From: Bacillus sp. FJAT-52991
Lineage (GTDB): Bacteria; Bacillota; Bacilli; Bacillales; Domibacillaceae
NCBI RefSeq assembly: GCF_037201805.1
Contig: NZ_CP147404.1
Coordinates: 3,020,501 to 3,084,500, forward strand
Length of the DNA stretch: 64,000 bases
Reading direction: 5' to 3'
Shown here: one piece after another, positions 16,776-24,772 of the stretch
Layout: each line of letters begins with the position of its first letter
How positions within the stretch are numbered: the stretch's first letter is position 1
Program-made: the position numbers and the translations under genes
The notes under the pieces: model-generated
Seen by the model: only the letters and a program-made list of their open reading frames with translations
Databases searched by the model: none
What the model was told of the DNA's origin: nothing

Positions 16776-17431
16776 TCGCTAGTTCCTTCCATTTGAATAA
16801 TATGTTGAACAGTAGAGGAGGGATCGATCGCATACCTTTTTGTATAGCGAAGCGTATGAATCTGGCAGCCGGGGCCAATGACCACCTCTTCTCCCTCTAC
16901 TTCATTCGCTTCAGTCAATGAAAGTGACAGCTGTTTTCCGATGATCGTTTCACATGTTAGCTTCTTCTTTATCAACGAAAACGTTCCCTTTGCACGTTCA
17001 ACGACAACTTTATCTGCGGTTAGCTTGTGAACACGACTCGCTCCCGACAAGCGGCAATGAACTTGCTTCGCATGTATTTCTTCCCCGCTAAATGCCCCTT
17101 TCACATTCATCCATTGACAATCAAGCCGTTTATCCACTTTCAAATATCCGGAACTTTCCACATTCGTCATCTTTCCTATTTTAAGTTGTAAATGACCTAG
17201 GTTTTTCACATCGTTTACTTCACATGCTTCTTTCATCATACAAACGCCCTTATTTGTTAGCTGTTCCACCACCACAGAGCCACGGAAAGAACCTTGTCCG
17301 AAAATAGATAAATGTTTTACTTCTACATCTTGTTGAAAAGTCACTGTCCCAAGAACACGAACCGTCTCACACGCCTCATTCATGCTTTTCACCTTGCCAC
17401 TCGTAACCGTCCAAACTTTATTTTCCTTCAA
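16772..17431 (-). CDS. Bactofilin-like polymer-forming protein
   Basis: The protein of about 219 residues is built of short beta-strand repeats with regular hydrophobic and Gly positions (for example VLGTVTFQQDVEVKHLSIFG, then further VxxxGxxxV steps), as in bactofilin/polymer-forming cytoskeletal proteins such as Bacillus YhbE/YhbF. A start at TTG 17431 is chosen because AAAGGAG is eight bases before it; the GTG at 17440 sits on the ribosome site itself. It is followed by a coupled small membrane protein and preceded by an AT palindrome next to a MarR gene. Confidence 0.7.
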   Translation of the reverse strand: MKENKVWTVTSGKVKSMNEACETVRVLGTVTFQQDVEVKHLSIFGQGSFRGSVVVEQLTNKGVCMMKEACEVNDVKNLGHLQLKIGKMTNVESSGYLKVDKRLDCQWMNVKGAFSGEEIHAKQVHCRLSGASRVHKLTADKVVVERAKGTFSLIKKKLTCETIIGKQLSLSLTEANEVEGEEVVIGPGCQIHTLRYTKRYAIDPSSTVQHIIQMEGTSE

Positions 17432-17452
17432 ACCCAACACTCCTTTAATCTA

Positions 17453-17479
17453 TATATATTTTATTAATTAAAATATATT
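17453..17479. promoter_or_regulatory. AT-rich palindrome, candidate MarR operator
   Basis: TATATATTTTA (17453-17463) and TAAAATATATT (17469-17479) form a near-perfect inverted repeat just upstream of the bactofilin-like gene. The word TAAAATATAT recurs at 17994-18003 upstream of the MarR gene, which suggests one regulator binding both places. Confidence 0.45.
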
Positions 17480-17516
17480 ACAATTGAAATATATACTTTT
17501 GCTTATTCTTTGTCAA

Positions 17517-17545
17517 TAAAAAAAGGACTTCATTTTCATGAAATC
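17517..17545 (-). terminator. Terminator of the MarR gene
   Basis: AGGATTTCAT and ATGAAGTCCT (minus strand) pair with one mismatch around a GAAA tetraloop, followed by seven U. The hairpin starts directly after the MarR stop codon. Confidence 0.88.
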
Positions 17546-17968
17546 CTAAAAAATACGGCTCATTAATTGATTCACTTCGCTTAATGTTTTCGCCATTTCG
17601 ATTAACTTTTCTTCTGGGAATTTAGTGAATAGCTCCGTCACTTTCGCTTCTCCGCTGGCGGTCAATACCATCTGCACCACTCGTCGATCCGAGCTTTCTC
17701 TTACGCGCTGAATCAATCCGAGCTTCTCTAATTTATCGCACATCGAGGTCACTGCACCAGGTGTTACCTGAAAAAACTCTGCAATTTCCGTTGCCTTCAT
17801 TCCGCCACTCAGTTTTAATTGCAACAATAACACCAATTGATTTTGCGAAAACGGCTCATCAGCTGAAATCAACTCAACAAATCGATTCGATTTTTGCTGG
17901 ATTTCCAGCATCTCTCGCATAAGTATTTCTACGCTCTTCATTTGCTTTTCGTCCATCCCCATCATCAC
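17546..17968 (-). CDS. MarR-family transcriptional regulator
   Basis: The 140-residue protein has the MarR winged helix: the recognition part is MKATEIAEFFQVTPGAVTSM (about 73-92) followed by the wing ESSDRRVVQMVLT (about 105-117, with the DRR motif). Dimerisation helices flank it. The start lies in a cluster of ATG/GTG codons (17968-17956), so the exact first residue is uncertain by a few codons. Likely targets are its own promoter and the adjacent bactofilin-like operon, based on the shared TAAAATATAT word. Confidence 0.92.
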   Translation of the reverse strand: MMMGMDEKQMKSVEILMREMLEIQQKSNRFVELISADEPFSQNQLVLLLQLKLSGGMKATEIAEFFQVTPGAVTSMCDKLEKLGLIQRVRESSDRRVVQMVLTASGEAKVTELFTKFPEEKLIEMAKTLSEVNQLMSRIF

Positions 17969-18134
17969 AACCTAATCAATTATTTATTCCCTAAAATATA
18001 TAGTTAGTGAAGGATAATGTCAAATGGCCTTTTCGGCGTTATCAGCACTCATCTCCTGTCACTTCAATACATAATACAGTGACCATACAAATATGATGTA
18101 TAGAACTTAAGTGTTGAATAAGGGAGGGACAAAT

Positions 18135-19013
18135 ATGCAAGATAAGACGGATTTCCAGCAGCAAATGCTGATTGCTCCTGAAACGAAGGCGGCTCCGGCG
18201 GAATCTTTGACAGAACAAATGTTTATTGAGCGGTCGCTAACTGAAAATAGATTTTGGCTGCGGATTATGAAAGAGCATGCTTATTTTTTAGGAGAGGGAT
18301 TTAACAAAAAAGATAAACAGCTCATTCAGCAAGCGGCCAATTTTTATAGGTACTTTGAACAACAGGAAAAAAGAGCTCTTCAAACACCAGAAACTGTTCA
18401 AGCCGTAAGGAAATTAAATGAAGACAGCATTCAAATCGTTTATGGCTTTCGGAATTTCAAAAGAAATCTCTTACTGATGATCATCAATTGTAGAGTAAGC
18501 GGCTTTAATTTTCCACTGCTTGTCGATCATATCGCTCGGGAAGCGGAATATTTTATACGAACGCTAAAAAAATTCAATCAAGGGATTTTAGATCCGATTC
18601 AAGATGCCATTATAAGTGAAAATGTCTTTTGGCTACGAATTATGATGGAACATTCTCGCTTTATCGCTTCTTTATTAGACCAGTCTGAACGTAAATTAGT
18701 GAACACTGCGCGAGGGTTTGCGGATGATTTTGAAATTTTACTTAATCAAGCAAGAGATGTGGAATCGATGTTATTTAAGAAAGAACCGACCTACCCAATT
18801 ATCGGAAAAATGAATAAAGATAGTGAAAATGCAACCATAGAACTTCGGAATTTTAAAGCGGCTGGTTTAGAATTAATTAAAACATGTCAAATTAAAAGTG
18901 TGATTGATCCTTTGTTAGCTGATCATGTTCTCCGTGAAGCGAATCATTTCCTAGCGATGGTTCACGTGCTAGAAAACCGTTTGAAGAAAAAGCAAAGGGA
19001 CATAGAAACATGA
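18135..19013 (+). CDS. DUF2935 protein with two ferritin-like repeats
   Basis: The protein of 292 residues holds two tandem copies of a four-helix unit. Each begins FWLRIMKEHAYFL / FWLRIMMEHSRFI and ends with DHIAREAEYFIR / DHVLREANHFLA; the His and Glu positions could bind metal, as in ferritin-like folds. The family is common in Bacilli and Clostridia and has no established role that I know. I choose ATG 18135, which has GGGAGGG 8 bases upstream, over the in-frame GTG at 18111. A 44-codon frame overlaps its stop. Confidence 0.9.
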   Translation: MQDKTDFQQQMLIAPETKAAPAESLTEQMFIERSLTENRFWLRIMKEHAYFLGEGFNKKDKQLIQQAANFYRYFEQQEKRALQTPETVQAVRKLNEDSIQIVYGFRNFKRNLLLMIINCRVSGFNFPLLVDHIAREAEYFIRTLKKFNQGILDPIQDAIISENVFWLRIMMEHSRFIASLLDQSERKLVNTARGFADDFEILLNQARDVESMLFKKEPTYPIIGKMNKDSENATIELRNFKAAGLELIKTCQIKSVIDPLLADHVLREANHFLAMVHVLENRLKKKQRDIET

Positions 19014-19144
19014 AAGAAAAACAGCTAAATATAGAAGAAATGAAGCCAAGCTCAAAAGAACAGGGCCTGCCTCCAAAAAGGAGTATCTATCGCAGATCGC
19101 CTTTTGGTAGTCAGCCCCTTTTTGAATTAGCCTTTATAAGATAA
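19010..19144 (+). CDS. Possible 44-residue basic microprotein
   Basis: An ATG at 19010 overlaps the DUF2935 stop as ATGA and opens 44 codons, ending at TAA 19142-19144 exactly where the 157-bp repeat begins. The peptide is Lys/Arg-rich (KEKQLNIEEMKPSSKEQG at its start, RSIYRRSPFG later). Coupled start geometry is the only support; I know no homologue. The stop codon lies inside the repeat end, so the original reading frame may have been longer. Confidence 0.35.
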   Translation: MKEKQLNIEEMKPSSKEQGLPPKRSIYRRSPFGSQPLFELAFIR

Positions 19145-19297
19145 AGTGAAACTTCAATCAGTGGGGGTTTTCTTCATCCCCCACTGATTGTTAGTTGAAC
19201 GGATCGGGCGTTTACGAGCTGTTGATCCCCCACCTACATACTTGCGTTTCTTCTGCCATTTTGAGGTGGGGGTCTTACAGCCCGTTAATGCGGGATA
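19141..19297 (+). repeat. 157-bp hairpin repeat, copy 1
   Basis: The unit starts ATAAAGTGAAACTTCAATCA and ends GCCCGTTAATGCGGGATAA. It contains a perfect left hairpin (AATCAGTGGGGG with CCCCCACTGATT), a central CCCCCACCT/AGGTGGGGG pair and a small right hairpin CCCG/CGGG. Other copies are at 53841 and 57824. The layout of terminal hairpins without inverted ends resembles non-autonomous IS200/IS605 derivatives. Confidence 0.85.
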
Positions 19298-19301
19298 AAC
19301 T

Positions 19302-19916
19302 TTAATTATTAATATACTTCTCAAACACATGCCCAAAGTCTTTAATATGATACTTATCGTGGGCAGACGTTAACCATTCAAAGCTAAAATCCGTTAATCC
19401 TTTGTACGTACCAGCTAAATTTTGATCGTCCGTTCTAGAGCTTTGCAAGATCATTGCCGCTTTATCTAAACTTTGTGTTGCCATTTCCATCTGCAACTCA
19501 TTATCATACGTAATTTCAGCGATGCGAAGAAGTGATTTATACAGATCTTTCAGCTGCTCAATTTGGTCCTTACGCACGTCAATATCGAATGGCTGACCAC
19601 CGATCATAAATTTAATTTCTACATCCATATCGATTTTACCGGCCGTTTCTAACAACACGTTAGAAATTTTGTGCTGTGCATACGGATAGCGCTTCAACGT
19701 TCTCTTAGATGAGACAGCACTTTCCCCGTCCACATGAATTAACGCTAAGTTCGTAAAGCAATACTCATCCACTTTCGTCTTAATCAAAAAATAAATCTTT
19801 TCGTTATCCTCATGCATCACATAATCATCAGCATCCGTTTTATCATAATCTGCCGGAGAAATAATCTTTCCAATATCAGATAAACCTAGTGCATCTGCAG
19901 CCATTTTCTTAAACAT
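19302..19916 (-). CDS. yvbH: YvbH-like protein with bacterial PH domain
   Basis: The 204-residue protein has an N-terminal PH-like beta domain (about 10-125; for example EKIYFLIKTKVDEYCFTNLA and KISNVLLETAGKIDMDVEIK) and a C-terminal helical oligomerisation segment (about 140-204), as in Bacillus YvbH. Its function is not established. It is monocistronic, faces the repeat at its 3' end and has a GGATGA-type ribosome site before ATG 19916. Confidence 0.85.
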   Translation of the reverse strand: MFKKMAADALGLSDIGKIISPADYDKTDADDYVMHEDNEKIYFLIKTKVDEYCFTNLALIHVDGESAVSSKRTLKRYPYAQHKISNVLLETAGKIDMDVEIKFMIGGQPFDIDVRKDQIEQLKDLYKSLLRIAEITYDNELQMEMATQSLDKAAMILQSSRTDDQNLAGTYKGLTDFSFEWLTSAHDKYHIKDFGHVFEKYINN

Positions 19917-20023
19917 CGTCTCATCCTTTCTTCGATCTCATTTCGTTAAAACGACTATATTACTATCTCAGTTTAACAAATCCTTTTACAATTCACACTA
20001 GTTTTATCCTTAATGAACGACGA

Positions 20024-20137
20024 TCAGCCATGCACAAATCCACTTTTCACCTCTCGTTTAATCATTTCAATGGAAATAGTACCAATCGGTAAAGCAATAG
20101 ACAATCCAACCACCATATATTTCAGAAAAAGCTCCAT
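20024..20137 (-). pseudogene. N-terminal remnant of a LysE-family exporter
   Basis: The 37-codon frame starts MELFLKYMVVGLSIALPIGT, the typical first helix of LysE/RhtB amino acid exporters, and reaches FVHG before TGA. The expected continuation of the family at this point is GW, and one added base would restore Trp, so a frameshift or decay is likely. The remaining ~165 residues are absent; the sequence up to yvbH is non-coding. Confidence 0.6.
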
Positions 20138-20141
20138 CGTC

Positions 20142-20585
20142 CTACTCCCAAGTTTTCATATAATGCTTCACATGCTGATCTACTTGCATGCCCATTTTTT
20201 TATATAAACGTTGTGCTGAGTAATTATCGTTTGCTGTTTCAAGTCTAATTTTGCGTGCTTGATGTCGTTCACAATACGTATAACAAGTTTCCATTAATGC
20301 TTGTGCAACACCTTGTTGACGAAATTCTGGCATGACAAATAAATCATTTAAGATGTACATCCGCTTCATCGCTACGGAGGAAAACGACGGATACATCTGT
20401 ACAAACCCGGCTGCTTGCCCATCTATGCTCGCAAGCCATAGAATCGATTGGTCTTGTTCAAAACGAGCGGTTAAAAAAGCTTTCGCTCCTTCCTTATCAC
20501 TTGATTGCCCATAAAACTTCCGGTATTCATTGAATAAATCACTCGCCTCTTCCAACGTCTCTCTCGTAAGTAATTGAATGTTCAT
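20142..20585 (-). CDS. GNAT-family N-acetyltransferase
   Basis: The 147-residue protein has the GNAT fold with acetyl-CoA motif A seen as VMPEFRQQGVAQALMETCY (about 91-109; the R/QxxGxA pyrophosphate loop) and the C-terminal YKKMGMQ segment. Substrate is unknown. It lies upstream of the LysE remnant on the same strand and divergent from a MocR regulator, so a former acetylation/export/regulator module is plausible. Confidence 0.92.
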   Translation of the reverse strand: MNIQLLTRETLEEASDLFNEYRKFYGQSSDKEGAKAFLTARFEQDQSILWLASIDGQAAGFVQMYPSFSSVAMKRMYILNDLFVMPEFRQQGVAQALMETCYTYCERHQARKIRLETANDNYSAQRLYKKMGMQVDQHVKHYMKTWE

Positions 20586-20694
20586 TTTGTTCTCCCTTCT
20601 CTCTCATCACAAACTTTAGTAGAATGATATAAAATATTCTGACACTAAAAAAGGGACAAAATGAAACTTTTATACATGTCAAAGGGAGCGCATA

Positions 20695-22077
20695 ATGAAA
20701 CACTATCTTTTTTCGTTTTCAGGAAACGAGCCAAAATATAAACAAATTTATCAGCAAATGAAACGATTAATAGAAAATCAATACGTAAAAGCAGATGAAC
20801 AATTACCATCTATCCGTGCATTAGCTGAATGGTTACACGTCAGTCGCAATACGACGCTAATAGCATATGAACAACTTGTTGCCGAAGGATATATCCGAGG
20901 AGAAGGACGAAGAGGTTACTTCGTCAACCGATTTGAACCTATTTTCTTGAATGAACATCAACCAAAACTAGAAAATAAGAGTGAGACACTTAACACGGTA
21001 AAAATTGATTTTCGAGCTGGCGGTGTGGATCTCGAACATTTTCCACTGAAAAAATGGCGACAGCTTATGAATCAAACGCTACAACAAAAACATTCTTATC
21101 TTTACGGAGAACATATGGGGGAAATGACGCTGCGTGAACAACTTGCGTCCTACTTGCTGCAATCGCGAGGGATAGAAGTTGCACCATCAGAGATCATGAT
21201 TGGTAGTAGCACCCAACAACTTCTTCTATCCATTGGTCTCCTGTTAAAGCCTACTCATACACATATCATTTTAGAAGATCCTGGTTATAACGGCGCCTTA
21301 GATGTATTTCGAATGCTCCAATATGAGATAGAAACCATGCCCGTATTACCAACTGGACATCAGTTTCACAAATTAAACTCCTATGAGTCGAAATTAGTGT
21401 ACGTCACCCCTTCACATCAATTTCCATATGGAGTCTCTTTATCCATTCAACAACGACAAGCCCTAATCCAATGGGCAATAGAAAGACAAGGCTTTATTAT
21501 TGAGGATGATTATGATAGTGAATTTCGTTATGAGCAACAGCCATTTCCAGCCTTATCAGCACTCGATCGATCACGTGTCATTTACATTGGAAATTTTGCG
21601 AAATCATTTTTACCTGGACTACGTATTGCTTATATGGTTTTACCACCGATTTTACAGTCATCATTTCAAGCAACTGTCGGACTTTTTGAAAACAATGCAT
21701 CACTTCTACATCAACAAGCAATGGCCTCTTTCATCAAAGAAGGTGAATGGACGCGTCATATTAAACGAATGCGCAATGTATATAAGCAAAAAATGCAGTT
21801 GCTCATCTCGGAACTACAGCAAGCATTCGGTGACCAGATCACGGTGATTGGAGAAAAATCAGGTTTATATGTAGTCATTCAATTGCATACAAACAAAACA
21901 GAAACTTGGTTAATTCAACAAGCAATGGAACATGGGGTCAAAGTATACCCAACCACCCCCTACTTCATCGAAAGCAGAACAAATGAGCCGCTGATTCAAC
22001 TAGGCTTCAGCAGCTTAACATTTGATGAAATTGTGGAAGGTGTACAGTTATTGAAAAGAGCGTGGAAAGTGGAGTAA
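20695..22077 (+). CDS. MocR/GntR-family regulator with aminotransferase-like domain
   Basis: The 460-residue protein combines a GntR helix-turn-helix (about 15-80; LPSIRALAEWLHVSRNTTLI) with a fold-type I aminotransferase domain (about 105-455). PLP-binding elements are GSSTQQLL, the Asp in IIEDDYDSEF and the lysine in GNFAKSFLPGLRIAYM. MocR proteins are DNA-binding sensors, of which PdxR is the best-known type. Divergent transcription from the GNAT-LysE remnant across 109 bases makes that pair its likely original target. Confidence 0.93.
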   Translation: MKHYLFSFSGNEPKYKQIYQQMKRLIENQYVKADEQLPSIRALAEWLHVSRNTTLIAYEQLVAEGYIRGEGRRGYFVNRFEPIFLNEHQPKLENKSETLNTVKIDFRAGGVDLEHFPLKKWRQLMNQTLQQKHSYLYGEHMGEMTLREQLASYLLQSRGIEVAPSEIMIGSSTQQLLLSIGLLLKPTHTHIILEDPGYNGALDVFRMLQYEIETMPVLPTGHQFHKLNSYESKLVYVTPSHQFPYGVSLSIQQRQALIQWAIERQGFIIEDDYDSEFRYEQQPFPALSALDRSRVIYIGNFAKSFLPGLRIAYMVLPPILQSSFQATVGLFENNASLLHQQAMASFIKEGEWTRHIKRMRNVYKQKMQLLISELQQAFGDQITVIGEKSGLYVVIQLHTNKTETWLIQQAMEHGVKVYPTTPYFIESRTNEPLIQLGFSSLTFDEIVEGVQLLKRAWKVE

Positions 22078-22079
22078 TA

Positions 22080-22123
22080 AGATCGAGGCTATCCCGTTAA
22101 TGCGGGATAGCCTCGATCTTTTA
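22080..22123 (+). terminator. Strong terminator of the MocR gene containing a repeat-like core
   Basis: The stem pairs GATCGAGGCTATCCCG (22081-22096) with CGGGATAGCCTCGATC, followed by TTTTA. It can act in both directions and also insulates the convergent MFS gene. Its centre TCCCGTTAATGCGGGATA is almost identical to the right end of the 157-bp repeat. Confidence 0.9.
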
Positions 22124-22216
22124 ATGGAAATAACTCATAGCTCCAACCACCATTACCAAAATAACTATTTTATTTTTAAATATTGAGGAATTTCCTAAAC
22201 TGATTTATTCCCTGTC

Positions 22217-23707
22217 TTAATCACTCTTCTTCAAAAACAACAAAAAAGCAAAAGACAACACGGCAAATAGAAACACAACAAAATAGACGGTGTGAAGAGA
22301 AGTTTCTAGTCCCTCCATTAATACATTCCTTACTTCTGGAGAGAAACCGCTTTTTTCACTTCCTAGTAATTGATTGATCGAATCAATGGACAATGATTGT
22401 ACATTCTCTGCTGGCTGATTTAACAAATAAGCCTGTAGCTGACTGTTCAAGACTCCACCTAACAAAGCGGCTCCTACGGTATTTCCTAAATTCCTCATAA
22501 ACATATTGGCTGCTGTAGCCGCTCCTCGTTGTTCCCATTCGACTGAACTTTGGATGGAGACAATAAACGCTGTCGATGTCAATCCCATACCTACTCCAGT
22601 AAAAAAGGAAGAGAACGCCGCCCATAATGGCCCTGACTCCTTTGTCATCAACAGAAACATGCCGCTACCAATAATTAAAGCCACGCCGCCAATCATCGTC
22701 GTTTTTCGATAACCAATGGAGAGAAGTAAGCGACCTGATACAGCAGAAGCAAGCGGCCAACCGATCGACATCGCCGTCAAAGTAAAGCCAGCAATCGTCG
22801 CATTTTCTCCCATTACTCCTTGAACGTATGTAGGTAAAAAGCTCGAAATCCCAATCAATAGCACACCTGTCGTAAATGAAACAATATTAGCAATCAGGAT
22901 CGAACGTACTTTCCATAACTGAAAGGGCATCATCGGTTCTGCCGCGCGTTTTTCCTGCCAAACAAAAAGCGACAAAGCGATTGCCACAACGGTCGCTAAA
23001 AGAACAGTAGAAGTTGAAAGCCACGAAAATTGGACGCCTCCTTCTACTAATAAATACATAAGACTAGAGATCGTCACCAAAAATAAGAAAGTACCTAAAT
23101 AATCAATCGTTGGTTTTTTCTTTTCAACATTTTCATGTAAAAAGAAAAATAAGCCTGCAATCGTTAACAAACCAAGCGGCAAATTGATCCAAAATATGTA
23201 CCGCCAACCGACATATTCAACAAGCAACCCGCCTAATGCAGGCCCCATCACAGCTGAAATTCCCCAAACGCTAGAAAGATATCCTTGCACCTTTGCTCTT
23301 TCTTCCGGCGTATAAATATCTCCAACAATCGTCATGGCCACCGGCATCACCGCTCCTGCTCCAATCCCCTGCAACAAGCGAAAGACAATCAACTGTTCCA
23401 TCGTGACAGCAAAGCCACATAAAAATGACCCGATTAAAAATAGAATGATGCCTATGATTAATACTGGCTTTCGTCCATAAATATCCGACAGCTTGCCATA
23501 AATCAACACTGTCGCCGCATTCATTAATAAATAGGATGAGAATACCCAGCTATATAAAGAAAATCCCCCTAAATCAGCTACAATGGCGGGCATCGCTGTC
23601 GAAACGATTGTTGCTTCAATCGCTCCCATAAACATCGCTAAAATCACAGCAACTAGCACGAAAGACCGTTTCGTTGTTCTGCTTTCTTTTAAAAAAGCGA
23701 CTTCCAT
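22217..23707 (-). CDS. MFS multidrug exporter of the DHA2 (14-helix) group
   Basis: The 496-residue protein has fourteen predicted helices with the DHA2 signatures: motif D1 near the start of helix 1, motif A GKLSDIYGRKPVLI (about 72-85) and antiporter motif C GISAVMGPALGGLL (about 150-163). Such proteins export hydrophobic or cationic drugs by proton antiport. The MocR gene is convergent to it. An AT palindrome 100 bases upstream could be an operator, but no regulator gene adjoins it. Confidence 0.93.
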   Translation of the reverse strand: MEVAFLKESRTTKRSFVLVAVILAMFMGAIEATIVSTAMPAIVADLGGFSLYSWVFSSYLLMNAATVLIYGKLSDIYGRKPVLIIGIILFLIGSFLCGFAVTMEQLIVFRLLQGIGAGAVMPVAMTIVGDIYTPEERAKVQGYLSSVWGISAVMGPALGGLLVEYVGWRYIFWINLPLGLLTIAGLFFFLHENVEKKKPTIDYLGTFLFLVTISSLMYLLVEGGVQFSWLSTSTVLLATVVAIALSLFVWQEKRAAEPMMPFQLWKVRSILIANIVSFTTGVLLIGISSFLPTYVQGVMGENATIAGFTLTAMSIGWPLASAVSGRLLLSIGYRKTTMIGGVALIIGSGMFLLMTKESGPLWAAFSSFFTGVGMGLTSTAFIVSIQSSVEWEQRGAATAANMFMRNLGNTVGAALLGGVLNSQLQAYLLNQPAENVQSLSIDSINQLLGSEKSGFSPEVRNVLMEGLETSLHTVYFVVFLFAVLSFAFLLFLKKSD

Positions 23708-23800
23708 ATTTATTTTCCTCCTTTCCTTCTGTAAAAAAGCTAGGTTGCTCCTAGCTTGAAATAATTACCTTTATTTTTTCAATATGATAGAAATATAGCA

Positions 23801-23818
23801 TAGTTTAATTTAACTAAA
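23801..23818. promoter_or_regulatory. Palindromic site upstream of the MFS gene
   Basis: TAGTT and AACTA arms surround a 6-base AT core (TAGTTTAATTTAACTA, 23801-23816). The site is in the expected promoter region of the exporter. The arms are short and AT-rich, so chance is possible. Confidence 0.3.
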
Positions 23819-23996
23819 CAAACGAAATTTTTGATACTTCTAAGGAGGGGATGACTTGGAGAGCATTGTTTCATCTAAGTATTCATGATATTCGTTTATG
23901 TTCCATGAACGAAAGTAGATAATTGCGTTTTTTACTCATGCTTCTTTATCTATCGAAGGATAAGCTCAATATATGAATAAATGGAAAGGAGCAACT

Positions 23997-24746
23997 ATGA
24001 TGAATACAATCGTATCTGCAAAAAATGTGACTAAGATTTACAACAAAAATCAATTGCCTGGATTGAATAAAGTATCTTTGAATATTGAGTCAGGTGAATT
24101 TGTTGGTGTTATGGGGGCATCTGGATCTGGGAAGACCACTTTATTAAATATACTATCGACCATTGATACGCCGACAGATGGAGATGTTTTAATAAATGGC
24201 ATCAATATAAAAATACTTAATGGTAATACATCTGCTGATTTTAGGAGGGATCATTTAGGTTTTATTTTTCAAGAGTATTTTTTACTCGATAGTTTAACGG
24301 TGAAGGAAAATATCGCTGTGCCACTGACTTTGCTGCACAAATCTCCAGAAGAAATTGAATCCTCTATCAATAGTTTAGCAAAGCGTTTCGGGATATTCGA
24401 ACAATTATCAAAATACCCTCATCAACTTTCTGGAGGGCAAAAACAAAGAGTTGCGGCGGCAAGAGCGATTGCCAAACAGCCAAGTATTTTATTTGCAGAT
24501 GAACCCACAGGTGCGTTAGATTCACACTCTGCAACGGAGCTACTTCAAAAATTAAAAGAGGTTAATGAGGAACTTCATACAACCATTTTAATGGTCACCC
24601 ACGACGCTTATGCAGCAAGTTTCTCAAGTAGAATTCTAATATTTAAAGATGGAAATATTTCAAAAGAATTAAAAAGAAAGAATCAGGCAAGAAAAGAATT
24701 TTTTGAAGAAATATTAAAGGAAATCTCCAAAATTGATGAAGTTTGA
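23997..24746 (+). CDS. BceA-like peptide-resistance ABC ATPase
   Basis: The protein of 249 residues has Walker A GASGSGKT, the family phrase LLNILSTIDTPTDG, signature LSGGQKQRVAAARAI, Walker B ILFADEPTGALD and the switch His in MVTHDAYAASF. These are hallmarks of the BceAB/peptide-7 exporter class that removes antimicrobial peptides from lipid II cycle intermediates. I place the start at ATG 23997 with AAAGGAG six bases upstream rather than ATG 23973. The permease gene follows after 26 bases. Confidence 0.93.
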   Translation: MMNTIVSAKNVTKIYNKNQLPGLNKVSLNIESGEFVGVMGASGSGKTTLLNILSTIDTPTDGDVLINGINIKILNGNTSADFRRDHLGFIFQEYFLLDSLTVKENIAVPLTLLHKSPEEIESSINSLAKRFGIFEQLSKYPHQLSGGQKQRVAAARAIAKQPSILFADEPTGALDSHSATELLQKLKEVNEELHTTILMVTHDAYAASFSSRILIFKDGNISKELKRKNQARKEFFEEILKEISKIDEV

Positions 24747-24772
24747 TCTAACTAAGAGTATGAAAGGAAGGC

